Of a DNA stretch of 5,488 nt, positions 1 to 5,488 are shown in pieces. The stretch covers positions 1 through 5,488 of the forward strand of contig JALQVQ010000110.1 in the NCBI GenBank assembly GCA_023260315.1, given 5' to 3'. The position numbers and the translations under genes were made by a program. The DNA is from Burkholderiaceae bacterium. GTDB taxonomy: Bacteria > Pseudomonadota > Gammaproteobacteria > Burkholderiales > Burkholderiaceae_C. Below the pieces are notes generated by a model. The model worked only from the letters and a program-made list of their open reading frames with translations. It was not told the origin of the DNA and ran no database searches. Positions within the stretch are counted from its first letter, which is position 1; each line of letters opens with the position of its first letter.

Positions 1-11
1 GCCTGTCACGG

Positions 12-431
12 TTACCTAACAGGTACGGAAGGCGCAGACTGCCTAAACAACGGATGCGCAGTTCGACGGTCCTGCCCCACGCATAACTGGGCCTGCTGGG
101 TGAAGGGGCTGTGGCTGAGCGTCACACTGTCGAGATCTTGGTTGACTGTGTAGTCGTAGCCGCCGTTGCGCCACACCGCGTTGTCAGGAATTTCCATGCC
201 TGCGCCGCTTGTCTCGATACGGGCGCTGACCAGTCGCAAGTGGGGCTTGGGGCTGGTCACCACTTGCCAGTACTCTTGCCACTGGGTTTTTTCAATCGAG
301 TGCATCCATGTCAGCGTGAATGCGGGCGAGGTCGCATCAAGCGGTGCGACGCTCTGGATCGGTGCCCCACCGGCACCCATGCTGTTTAAACACAGTGCCA
401 GCGTTCCAGCTGCAATTGCGCTTCCCGCCAT
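12..431 (-). CDS. DUF1850 domain protein linked to TRAP transporter
   Basis: A 139-residue protein matching the DUF1850 family, small proteins commonly encoded beside TAXI-type TRAP fused permeases; their molecular role is not established. Visible family features are the HSIEKTQWQEYWQV segment (about residues 44-57) and a GAGMEIPDN segment followed by an aromatic-rich stretch (about 76-95). The first ~22 residues are mildly hydrophobic and could be a signal peptide, but they lack the usual basic residues; Cys14 sits in LALC, a poor lipobox. The ATG follows the permease stop codon by one sense codon (TAA CGG ATG), in the same frame. The nearest purine-rich stretch (GAGGGG) lies about 15 nt upstream, too far for an ordinary ribosome site, so translation probably depends on termination-reinitiation from the permease. 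The family assignment is by recognition of motifs and neighbourhood. Confidence 0.85.
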   Translation of the reverse strand: MAGSAIAAGTLALCLNSMGAGGAPIQSVAPLDATSPAFTLTWMHSIEKTQWQEYWQVVTSPKPHLRLVSARIETSGAGMEIPDNAVWRNGGYDYTVNQDLDSVTLSHSPFTQQAQLCVGQDRRTAHPLFRQSAPSVPVR

Positions 432-434
432 CCG

Positions 435-2438
435 TTAGGCGACGCGCCCCTCGCGGTGGCGCCACAGATGCTGGCCTAAAAATGCCGCAGACAGTGCCAA
501 GCCGATTTCGTCGGTGATCGGCAACGCTGCGACCAACATGCCCGCTGCAACCAAGGCGACGACGCGCTCCATCATGCCCATCGGCGCGCGCCAGTAGCCA
601 CTGGCGAACATGCCCCAAAGACCAATGGCGATCAAGGCCTTGAAGATGATGTAGACCACGGCAAAGACGCTGGGGTCACCTTGCAACATCAGTGCGGGTG
701 AATAAACCGCCATGTAGGGAATAACGAAACCGGCGAAAGCCACTTTAACCGCCTGAATACTGATCTTTAATCCGGTCTCTTTTGCAATCGGCGCCGCGGC
801 AAAACAGGCCAGCGCGACGGGTGGTGTGAGGTCCGCCAAGATGCCGAAATAAAACACAAACATATGGCTCACCAACAGGGGGACACCCAGCTCCAGTAAA
901 GCGGGCGCCGCCAATGCGCTGGTGATGATGTAGTTGGGAATCGTTGGGATGCCCATGCCCAAAATCAAACACACAAACATGGTGAGGAGCAGGCTTAAGA
1001 AAAGGCTGGTCTCACCCAAACTGATGATGGCGTTGGCAAACGTCGTGGCCGCGCCGGTGAGCGTCAGCACACCAATGATGACCCCAACCAAAGCGCACGC
1101 CACACCCACCGGTAGCGCGTGGCGAGCACCGTTGGCCAACGCGTTGATACTCAGTTGAAGGGCCCCGCCTTCACGCATGGCAATCAAAATAAAGGCGGCC
1201 AAGGCGATGGTGCCCAATAACGCGCCAGCCCCAATCTTGAAAAAGCCTGCAGCCAGCAGGCCAAGGACCAGCCAAAGCGCAACGCGCATCGGCGTACGTG
1301 GTAATTTAAGAGCAATCGCCGCACCTAAAATCAAAATCACGGTGAGGAACAGACCAACGGTTCCCGCGAACAAGGGCGTATAGCCGCTGAACAACAACCC
1401 CACCAGCATCATGAGGGGGCCCAACAGATACCAGCGATCCTTGATGGCCGCCCAAGGGTCAGGACACTCGGATTTGGGCAGGCCCTTCAAGCCTTTGCGT
1501 GCGGCCTCTAAATGCACCATCCAGAAAGCGGTTACGAAATAAAGAACGGCGGGGACGAGGGCTGCGATACAAATATCGAGATAGGGCAAATCAAGCGTTT
1601 CCGCCATGATGAAAGCGACCGCGCCCATGACGGGCGGCATGATTTGCCCGCCCATACTGGCGGTTGACTCAACACCGCCTGCGAATGCAGACGAGAAGCC
1701 AAACCGTTTCATTAATGGGATTGTGAATTGCCCCGTCGTCACCACGTTAGCGACGCCAGAGCCGTTGATGGTCCCCATCAGGCCGGAGCTCACAACGGCC
1801 ACTTTGGCAGGTCCACCGCGCGTGTGACCCACGGTCCCCATTGCGAAATCGGTGAACAAGGTGATCATGCCAGCGCTTTCCAAAAAAGCACCAAACAAAA
1901 TAAACAGAAAAATGTAGCTGCTGCTGACATACGTCGGCACGCCATAGATACCCTCGGTACCAAAGGCCAGCTGCTCGATGACCTGATCAAAACCGTAGCC
2001 TCGGTGACCGAGCGGCTGCGGCAGGTACTCACCGAATAGCGCATAGGCTAAAAAGGTGGCGCAGATCGCGGGCAGGGCCCAGCCCATCAGCCGACGCGCA
2101 CTGTCAAAGACGGCATAAAGCGCGACAACACCAACCACTTTGTCGACGTCGTTCAGGTCGCCAGATCGAAAGATTAACTCGCCCTCAAAAATCCATTGGT
2201 AGGCACCGGTACCCATCGTTGCGATACCCAGAAGCAGCGACCAATACCTGAATCGCCCCGGCAGCATCAACATCACCAACAAGACCAAAAAACCCACGTG
2301 AATCGCTCGAACGATTTGTGTGCCAATCGGGTTGAACGTCGCGGTGTAAACCTGAAACAAGGAGAACAGCAAGGCGATTGCAAAGATCGCCTTATCGCGC
2401 GCGTTGCCCTTAAAGGCCCATTCAGTGGAGTTGAGCAT
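435..2438 (-). CDS. TRAP transporter fused permease subunit (DctQM, 4TM/12TM type)
   Basis: A 667-residue, very hydrophobic inner-membrane protein of the fused TRAP permease family. It imports a substrate handed over by the periplasmic binding protein, driven by an ion gradient. The N-terminal DctQ-like part has hydrophobic segments at about 17-35, 46-60, 66-80, 102-112 and 119-136. The DctM part follows from about 170. Family signatures are GLMGTINGSGVANVVTTGQF (219-238), GGQIMPPVMGAVAFIMAE (263-280), LGMGIPTIPNYIITSALAAP (493-512) and FGILADLTPPVALACFAAAP (531-550). Length is normal for the family; there is no large C-terminal extension, only one further hydrophobic segment near 625-640. 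The start is well fixed: an in-frame TAA lies 21 nt upstream and no other start codon lies between. No clear Shine-Dalgarno sequence precedes it (upstream CCCAATATCACC). It lies 77 nt after the binding-protein gene, beyond a hairpin. The substrate cannot be read from the sequence. Confidence 0.96.
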   Translation of the reverse strand: MLNSTEWAFKGNARDKAIFAIALLFSLFQVYTATFNPIGTQIVRAIHVGFLVLLVMLMLPGRFRYWSLLLGIATMGTGAYQWIFEGELIFRSGDLNDVDKVVGVVALYAVFDSARRLMGWALPAICATFLAYALFGEYLPQPLGHRGYGFDQVIEQLAFGTEGIYGVPTYVSSSYIFLFILFGAFLESAGMITLFTDFAMGTVGHTRGGPAKVAVVSSGLMGTINGSGVANVVTTGQFTIPLMKRFGFSSAFAGGVESTASMGGQIMPPVMGAVAFIMAETLDLPYLDICIAALVPAVLYFVTAFWMVHLEAARKGLKGLPKSECPDPWAAIKDRWYLLGPLMMLVGLLFSGYTPLFAGTVGLFLTVILILGAAIALKLPRTPMRVALWLVLGLLAAGFFKIGAGALLGTIALAAFILIAMREGGALQLSINALANGARHALPVGVACALVGVIIGVLTLTGAATTFANAIISLGETSLFLSLLLTMFVCLILGMGIPTIPNYIITSALAAPALLELGVPLLVSHMFVFYFGILADLTPPVALACFAAAPIAKETGLKISIQAVKVAFAGFVIPYMAVYSPALMLQGDPSVFAVVYIIFKALIAIGLWGMFASGYWRAPMGMMERVVALVAAGMLVAALPITDEIGLALSAAFLGQHLWRHREGRVA

Positions 2439-2460
2439 GGTGATATTGGGGTGTGGTTAG
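2439..2460 (-). promoter_or_regulatory. Permease leader lacking a clear ribosome binding site
   Basis: The 22 nt upstream of the permease ATG read, on the minus strand, as C/A-rich sequence with no run resembling AGGAGG. With the terminator-like hairpin just before it, this suggests the permease is both transcribed and translated at a lower level than the binding protein. That fits the need for few permeases per many binding proteins. The expression effect is an inference. Confidence 0.4.
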
Positions 2461-2464
2461 AGGC

Positions 2465-2495
2465 AAAAAGAAAAGCGCTTTGCAGCGCTTTTCTT
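2465..2495 (-). terminator. Intergenic hairpin with T-tract (partial terminator/attenuator)
   Basis: A perfect 12-bp inverted repeat (2468-2479 pairing with 2484-2495) has a 4-nt loop (ttgc) and a GCGC core flanked by an A-tract and a T-tract. Read on the minus strand, the stem ends in CTTTTCTTTTT, as in a Rho-independent terminator. It starts 20 nt after the binding-protein stop codon and sits before the permease gene. It is therefore best read as a partial terminator or mRNA-stabilising 3' hairpin that raises binding protein over permease. The structure is seen directly; the degree of termination is inferred. Confidence 0.8.
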
Positions 2496-2515
2496 GTGAC
2501 ACAGGTCGGTGGACC

Positions 2516-3469
2516 TTACTTCATCAAACCCGCTTCGCGGTAGTAGCGCTCAGCACCGGGGTGCAAAGGCACGGGGACACCCGCTGCCGCTGTCTTGGGG
2601 TCGATCGCTTTGGCCGCGTTGTGTGCGGCTTGTAATTGACCCAATTCGGCGAAGAGGGTTTTGGTCATCAGGTAGGCATCATCGTCAGACACGCCTGAGT
2701 GGGTAACCAAAATGTTGCGGATCGCCGCTGTGGGCACCGCCTCGGTTTGGCCGTTGTACGTGTTCGCGGGGATGGTGTTGGCTTGATAAGCGGGGTCGCC
2801 CACCTTGGCGATCACGTCGGCACCGATGGCGACAATTCGGATATCGATACTGGCTGACAAGTCCTTGATGGCGGCAACGCCCAAGCCAGCAGAGATCAGG
2901 GTGGCATCCAACTGGCGGTTTTTCATCAATTCGACGCTCTGACCGAAGGAGACGTACTCAACTTTTGAGAAGTCGCCGTAGCCCATACCGGCCGCTTTGA
3001 ACAGGGCACGTGCGTTCAGTTCGGTACCGCTTTTTGGTGAGCCAACAGCGACGCGCTTGCCTTTGAGGTCAGCCAATGTCTTGATGCCTGACTCAGCGCT
3101 GGCAACGATTTGGATGTAGTTGGGGTAGATGCCGGCAATGCCGCGCAGTTTGTCGAGCTTCTTTGGGAAGCCTGCGTCGGCATCCGCGGTCCATGCACCA
3201 GAGACGGCATCACCCAATGCGAAGGCGATTTCGCCGCGGCCGCTTTGCAACAGGTTCAGGTTCTCGGCGCTGGCCTTTGTTGACTGAACGGTCACCTTTG
3301 TTTTGGGCATGGCTTCGCCGTAGACCTTGGCCATTGCCGTTCCCAGGGGGAAGTAAACGCCGCTCGTGCCGCCTGTTAAAACGTTAACGAAGTCGGCTGA
3401 TTGCGCGGTTGTGGCCAACGAGCCCAAGCCAAGTGCGGCACACAGTGCCAGTTTTGATGCGATTCTCAT
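2516..3469 (-). CDS. TAXI family TRAP transporter solute-binding protein
   Basis: A 317-residue periplasmic binding protein of the TAXI (TRAP-associated extracytoplasmic immunogenic) family, the substrate receptor of the downstream fused permease. It has a typical Sec signal peptide (basic MRIASK, hydrophobic core to about residue 19, likely cleavage AQS|AD at 24/25). The family signature GGTSGVYFPLG (33-43) comes at the start of the mature protein. A DLKGKRVAVGSPKSGTELNA segment follows at about 137-156, another TAXI hallmark. Length is normal for the family. Start choice is supported by a Shine-Dalgarno GGAGA five nt upstream of the ATG. It is the first gene of a probable three-gene operon (binding protein, permease, DUF1850) with a candidate promoter upstream. 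Known TAXI substrates include glutamate and other organic acids, but the ligand here is undetermined. Confidence 0.96.
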   Translation of the reverse strand: MRIASKLALCAALGLGSLATTAQSADFVNVLTGGTSGVYFPLGTAMAKVYGEAMPKTKVTVQSTKASAENLNLLQSGRGEIAFALGDAVSGAWTADADAGFPKKLDKLRGIAGIYPNYIQIVASAESGIKTLADLKGKRVAVGSPKSGTELNARALFKAAGMGYGDFSKVEYVSFGQSVELMKNRQLDATLISAGLGVAAIKDLSASIDIRIVAIGADVIAKVGDPAYQANTIPANTYNGQTEAVPTAAIRNILVTHSGVSDDDAYLMTKTLFAELGQLQAAHNAAKAIDPKTAAAGVPVPLHPGAERYYREAGLMK

Positions 3470-3474
3470 GAGGG

Positions 3475-3479
3475 TCTCC
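3475..3479 (-). promoter_or_regulatory. Ribosome binding site of the TAXI gene
   Basis: Minus-strand GGAGA ends 5 nt before the ATG at 3469. It supports this start and contrasts with the missing site before the permease gene. Confidence 0.75.
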
Positions 3480-3508
3480 AGAGTGTTTTAGAAATTACCA
3501 ACTGGAAA

Positions 3509-3536
3509 TATATAACGCGAAGCACCAGATACACAA
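3509..3536 (-). promoter_or_regulatory. Candidate sigma70-type promoter for the TRAP operon
   Basis: On the minus strand a TTGTGT box (3531-3536) and a TATATA box (3509-3514) are separated by 16 nt in the otherwise AT-rich gap upstream of the TAXI gene. Transcription would start near 3502, giving a leader of about 30 nt that includes the GGAGA site. The -10 box is good and the -35 box only fair. The exact spacing is uncertain because TATATATTT allows neighbouring registers. Confidence 0.45.
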
Positions 3537-3553
3537 CACCACACTCAAAACGT

Positions 3554-3563
3554 GGGTTAACCC
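3554..3563. promoter_or_regulatory. 10-bp perfect palindrome, possible operator
   Basis: GGGTTAACCC is a perfect 10-bp palindrome lying 17 nt upstream of the candidate -35 box, in the non-coding gap between the oxidoreductase and TAXI genes. Its place fits an activator or repressor site for the transporter operon. It is short enough to occur by chance and no regulator gene is adjacent. Confidence 0.25.
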
Positions 3564-3639
3564 TAGGACGGTCGCAAGTGATTGATCGAGGGGGAGATCT
3601 TCTTTTTCTGCTCGCCTTCGGTGACGCCTGCGTGACTGA

Positions 3640-4608
3640 TCACCGCGCACTCTCTAGGAGTCGCAGGGTGGTTCGGGCGATCGCCTCACTGTCTCGGATG
3701 CCGCTCGCGGGATCATGGGTCGCGGTGTCGACGAAATCTTCAACCATCCGGGCGTAGGCATTACAAGGCTCAAAAGTGTGGTCCATGGCCTCGTGATGCA
3801 AGCCACCCTCGGGCGCCCAGGTGGCCGTGGCGCGCACGGGGTTAGCGGCGTTGCCATGTGCCGGGTTGAAAGGCGCATGCAGTTGCACCCAACCTTGGGT
3901 GCCGGCAATGTGCACCGATTGGCTTTTGGCGGTTTGCATCGATACCGAAAATTGCAGTGAAGCGCTTGGGGTTGCGTCTTGGGACGCCCAGCGCAGCAAT
4001 CCGTGGGAATGGATGTCAACCCCCCAATCTGGGTGCCGCTCCGTGTTGAGTGCGACGTGGTCAGGCGCTCTGCCCATCAGCCAGTGGCCGGCGAAAACGG
4101 CATAACAACCGATGTCCCACATCGCACCGCCCCCCATATCGGCGTGATTACGGATGTTGTCAGGGTTCTGATTGTTGTAACTGAAAACCACCTGCACTTG
4201 GCGAACATCGCCAACGGGTTGTGTTACCAACCATTGCCATTGTGGGTGATGGCGGACCATGAAGCCTTCCATGAAGCAGCGACCCGATGCCGTCATTGCG
4301 TCGCGAACGGCGGTGATCTCCGTGAGGGAGAGCGCGTAAGGCTTTTCACACAATACATGCTTGTTCGCTCGCAGCGCCTTAACCGACCAGTCGGCATGCA
4401 GATGGTTGGGTAGTGCGATGTACACCGCGTCGACATCGGGGGCGTTGAGCACGCCGTCGTAGTCTGTCCAACGACAGGCGGGGGCACCTGTCCAAGGATT
4501 GGCTTCGCCACGGCTGCCGATCACAGTGACGGTGTGTCCTGCCTCTAAGATGGCGGGGATGAGCTGTGTTCGGGCAATTTTTGCATTACCCAAAATACCG
4601 AATCGCAT
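3640..4608 (-). CDS. Gfo/Idh/MocA family NAD(P)-dependent oxidoreductase
   Basis: A 322-residue cytoplasmic dehydrogenase of the family that includes glucose-fructose oxidoreductase, inositol dehydrogenase and MocA, which usually oxidises or reduces sugars, polyols or their derivatives. The N-terminal Rossmann fold begins at residue 1 with a slightly unusual glycine motif, GILGNAKIA (4-12). ALPNHLH (65-71) and the family EKP motif (88-90, with the likely catalytic Lys89) follow. The C-terminal domain has GGGAMWDIGCY, whose Asp165 and Tyr169 match the D-x-x-x-Y catalytic pattern of glucose-fructose oxidoreductase relatives. Length is normal and it looks intact. A GAGGA ribosome site lies 4 nt before the ATG. 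The gene begins 11 nt after the AGE-family stop codon, so the two are probably one transcript in sugar metabolism. Exact substrate unknown; trans-1,2-dihydrobenzene-1,2-diol dehydrogenase-like annotations are common for such sequences. Confidence 0.93.
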   Translation of the reverse strand: MRFGILGNAKIARTQLIPAILEAGHTVTVIGSRGEANPWTGAPACRWTDYDGVLNAPDVDAVYIALPNHLHADWSVKALRANKHVLCEKPYALSLTEITAVRDAMTASGRCFMEGFMVRHHPQWQWLVTQPVGDVRQVQVVFSYNNQNPDNIRNHADMGGGAMWDIGCYAVFAGHWLMGRAPDHVALNTERHPDWGVDIHSHGLLRWASQDATPSASLQFSVSMQTAKSQSVHIAGTQGWVQLHAPFNPAHGNAANPVRATATWAPEGGLHHEAMDHTFEPCNAYARMVEDFVDTATHDPASGIRDSEAIARTTLRLLESAR

Positions 4609-4612
4609 GCGG

Positions 4613-4617
4613 TCCTC
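4613..4617 (-). promoter_or_regulatory. Ribosome binding site of the oxidoreductase gene
   Basis: Minus-strand GAGGA lies 4 nt before the ATG at 4608, squeezed between it and the AGE-family TAA (4620-4622). It supports the chosen start and tight coupling of the two genes. Confidence 0.7.
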
Positions 4618-4619
4618 GC

Positions 4620-5129
4620 TTACGGCTGCAGGTCACCGACGCGCAACACATCCCAGCACGCCCCCATGGTGTGGTAATCCACTTTGCCTGCTGGGGACTT
4701 GGTGGTTTCGAGTTTGTTGCCTTGTGCATCGACGATGCGGTACCAGGCGCCGTAGGTGTGGTCGACCATGTGTCGCCAAGCCCAGTCCCATGTGTCGTTG
4801 TATTGCGTGAGGTATCGCACGTCGTGGGTCGCGCGCCATAGGCGCCACGCGCTCGCAAATGACTCCGCTTGAACCCAGAAATATTTGTCGCTGTCGCAGA
4901 CGGCCCCATCCGGTGCATAGCCGTAGACCAAGCCGCCGTTTGTGGCGTCCCACCCAAAACGATAAGCGGCATCGTGCAGATGCTGTGCCGTTGTGAGCCA
5001 CTGCGAATCAGGCGCGTGCGCATGGATTTGTAGCAGCAACTTGGCCCATTCGGTCTGATGGCCTGTTTGGTAACCCCAAGGTTTAAAAATATCACCAGGG
5101 TTGTCTTTGTTGTAGGACCAGTCTGGTTG
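4620..5129 (-). CDS. N-acylglucosamine 2-epimerase (AGE) family protein, 5' truncated
   Basis: This is the C-terminal part (about 169 residues) of an AGE-family sugar epimerase/isomerase. The family includes N-acylglucosamine 2-epimerase, cellobiose 2-epimerase and mannose/YihS-type isomerases with an (alpha/alpha)6 barrel of roughly 350-420 residues. The reading frame stays open from the stop codon at 4620 back to a stop at 5184-5186. Convincing family sequence begins only near 5129: QPDWSYNKDNP, FKPWGYQTGHQTEWAKLL, then GGLVYGYAPDG, CDSDKYFWVQAES and KVDYHTMGACWDVL. The two histidines in GHQTEW and DYH match conserved active-site histidines of the family; the N-terminal half with the remaining one is missing. 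The TTG at 5037-5039 is not a real start, because homology continues 30 codons upstream. It probably heads a transcript with the oxidoreductase. The substrate is undetermined, and the missing part means the protein is unlikely to be active if the truncation is real. Confidence 0.88.
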   Translation of the reverse strand, partial: QPDWSYNKDNPGDIFKPWGYQTGHQTEWAKLLLQIHAHAPDSQWLTTAQHLHDAAYRFGWDATNGGLVYGYAPDGAVCDSDKYFWVQAESFASAWRLWRATHDVRYLTQYNDTWDWAWRHMVDHTYGAWYRIVDAQGNKLETTKSPAGKVDYHTMGACWDVLRVGDLQP

Positions 5130-5150
5130 CCTGTTGCGTTCGTTTGCTTG
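5126..5150. other. Breakpoint between bacterial AGE gene and phage-like genes
   Basis: Recognisable AGE sequence on the minus strand ends at about 5129, and the reading frame then runs into family-unlike residues up to the stop at 5184-5186. From about 5130 the plus strand encodes the small phage-like gene. A short repeat, GTTGC at 5126-5130 and 5133-5137, lies at the join. No tRNA, inverted terminal repeat or integrase is visible. Hand counts give about 62% GC for 4741-4860 and about 46% for 5161-5460, though GC already falls inside the AGE gene from about 5080. Confidence 0.6.
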
Positions 5151-5315
5151 ATGAGCAATGTGTGTTCTTTTTACAACGGCAACCTATCCATATCCTTGGA
5201 ACAATGTGAGGCGCAGAACCAGATTGCCACAAAAGCAATGCAAAATGACGCAGATGTTAAAGCCTATCAGGTTGACTGCATCGAAATCAAACCAAAATCA
5301 ACGGATTCGTTATGA
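5151..5315 (+). CDS. Small phage-type protein upstream of endolysin, probably 5' truncated
   Basis: From the ATG at 5151 this encodes 54 residues; function not recognised. Visible features are Cys5, a SLEQCE segment with Cys19, an acidic-polar helix-like stretch, and VDCIEIKP with Cys43 near the end. This layout (paired cysteines, EC/DC spacing, conserved C-terminal CIE) resembles small exported or membrane-anchored proteins often found beside phage lysis genes. The frame is open upstream to 5058 and beyond. Codons from 5130 read PVAFVCL, as if the tail of a signal or membrane segment, while codons before that are simply antisense of the AGE gene. There is no Shine-Dalgarno sequence before 5151 or 5058, so the native start was probably lost at the breakpoint. 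Its stop overlaps the endolysin start (ATGA at 5312-5315). A spanin-like or holin-accessory role is possible but not shown. Confidence 0.55.
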   Translation: MSNVCSFYNGNLSISLEQCEAQNQIATKAMQNDADVKAYQVDCIEIKPKSTDSL

Positions 5316-5488
5316 CTTTTGAGGAAGCACTTGAGCACGTTTTGAAGCACGAAGGTGGCTTTGTAAACCACCCCAAAGACCCCGGAGGTATGACCAACCT
5401 TGGCGTCACCAAGAAAGTCTGGGATGAGTGGATTGGGCGTGAGTCAAGTGAAGATGAGATGCGTAACCTAAAGCCAGAAGATGTGGCT
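5312..5488 (+). CDS. GH108-family phage endolysin (N-acetylmuramidase), 3' incomplete
   Basis: The first 59 residues of a glycoside hydrolase family 108 type lysozyme, which cleaves the glycan backbone of peptidoglycan; in phages and prophages it acts as the endolysin at host lysis. The N-terminal signature is clear: HVLKHEGGFVNHPKDPGG followed by MTNLGVT and an aromatic VWDEW. Glu14 of the HEGG motif is the expected catalytic acid. Family members are usually about 160-190 residues with a C-terminal peptidoglycan-binding domain, so most of the protein lies beyond the window. The ATG overlaps the preceding stop by 4 nt (ATGA), indicating translational coupling; only a weak GGA precedes it. No signal peptide is visible, so export would need a holin or similar. 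Confidence 0.9.
   Translation, partial: MTFEEALEHVLKHEGGFVNHPKDPGGMTNLGVTKKVWDEWIGRESSEDEMRNLKPEDVA

Larger units (their letters stand above)
3470..3639. other. 170-nt intergenic region with no gene
   Basis: The gap between the oxidoreductase stop and the TAXI start contains the candidate promoter, palindrome and ribosome site described separately. No convincing terminator for the upstream oxidoreductase transcript is seen. A 6-bp inverted repeat (3619-3624 with 3640-3645) has a 15-nt loop and is not followed by a T-tract on the minus strand. Read-through from the AGE/oxidoreductase genes into the TRAP operon is therefore possible. Confidence 0.5.

Noticed and set aside
1728..2039. 103-codon plus-strand open frame within the permease gene
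   Set aside because: It is antisense to conserved TRAP permease motifs and has no coding signature of its own.
3619..3645. Hairpin CGGTGA...TCACCG after the oxidoreductase as a terminator
   Set aside because: The stem is only 6 bp with a 15-nt loop, overlaps the stop codon region, and on the minus strand is followed by a purine-rich run rather than a T-tract.
3979..4413. 144-codon plus-strand open frame opposite the oxidoreductase
   Set aside because: It is antisense to a gene with intact Rossmann, EKP and DIGCY motifs, has no ribosome site and no recognisable domain.
5037..5039. TTG start giving a 139-residue AGE-family protein
   Set aside because: Strong AGE-family sequence (FKPWGYQTGHQTEWAK) continues in the same frame for about 30 codons upstream, so this TTG is an internal leucine codon of a truncated gene.
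4586..5158. 190-codon minus-strand open frame overlapping the AGE gene
   Set aside because: It lies in another frame over clearly AGE-coding sequence and its translation is low-complexity and unlike any family; it is a shadow of the real gene.
5100..5488. Prophage attachment site or integrase
   Set aside because: No tRNA, direct repeat of useful length, or integrase gene is present in the visible part, so a normal integration site cannot be claimed.

Overview
The window comes from a fairly GC-rich proteobacterium. The gene families suggest a marine or aquatic gamma- or betaproteobacterium, but no marker here fixes the lineage. Nearly all of it (about 12-5129) is one block of minus-strand genes. 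The last ~360 bases carry plus-strand, AT-richer, phage-type genes.

In the direction of transcription (right to left) the block contains four parts. (1) The 3' part of an N-acylglucosamine 2-epimerase (AGE) family gene, cut off at its 5' side near 5130. (2) A complete Gfo/Idh/MocA-family NAD(P)-dependent oxidoreductase, 11 nt downstream and probably co-transcribed with (1). (3) A 170-nt gap holding a candidate sigma70-type promoter, a 10-bp palindrome that could be an operator, and a good Shine-Dalgarno site. (4) A complete TAXI-type TRAP transporter operon: periplasmic solute-binding protein, an intergenic hairpin with a T-tract, a 667-residue fused DctQM permease, and a DUF1850 protein in the same reading frame just after the permease stop codon.

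The TRAP genes should form one system. The TAXI protein captures a substrate in the periplasm, the fused permease imports it with an ion gradient, and the DUF1850 protein is an exported partner of unknown role. The hairpin after the binding-protein gene probably lowers permease expression relative to the binding protein. The AGE and Gfo/Idh/MocA genes point to sugar or amino-sugar metabolism, but whether the transporter serves them is unproven.

The right end is the oddest part. Close to 5130, recognisable AGE protein sequence stops, and a plus-strand small phage-like gene begins that also appears to lack its own 5' end. That gene overlaps by 4 nt (ATGA) the start of a GH108-type phage endolysin, which runs off the window. 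Two unrelated genes truncated at one point, with no visible transposon, tRNA or att site, suggests either a real rearrangement or prophage remnant, or a chimeric assembly join. No CRISPR array, tRNA, rRNA or insertion sequence was seen. The system-level content is otherwise of known type.
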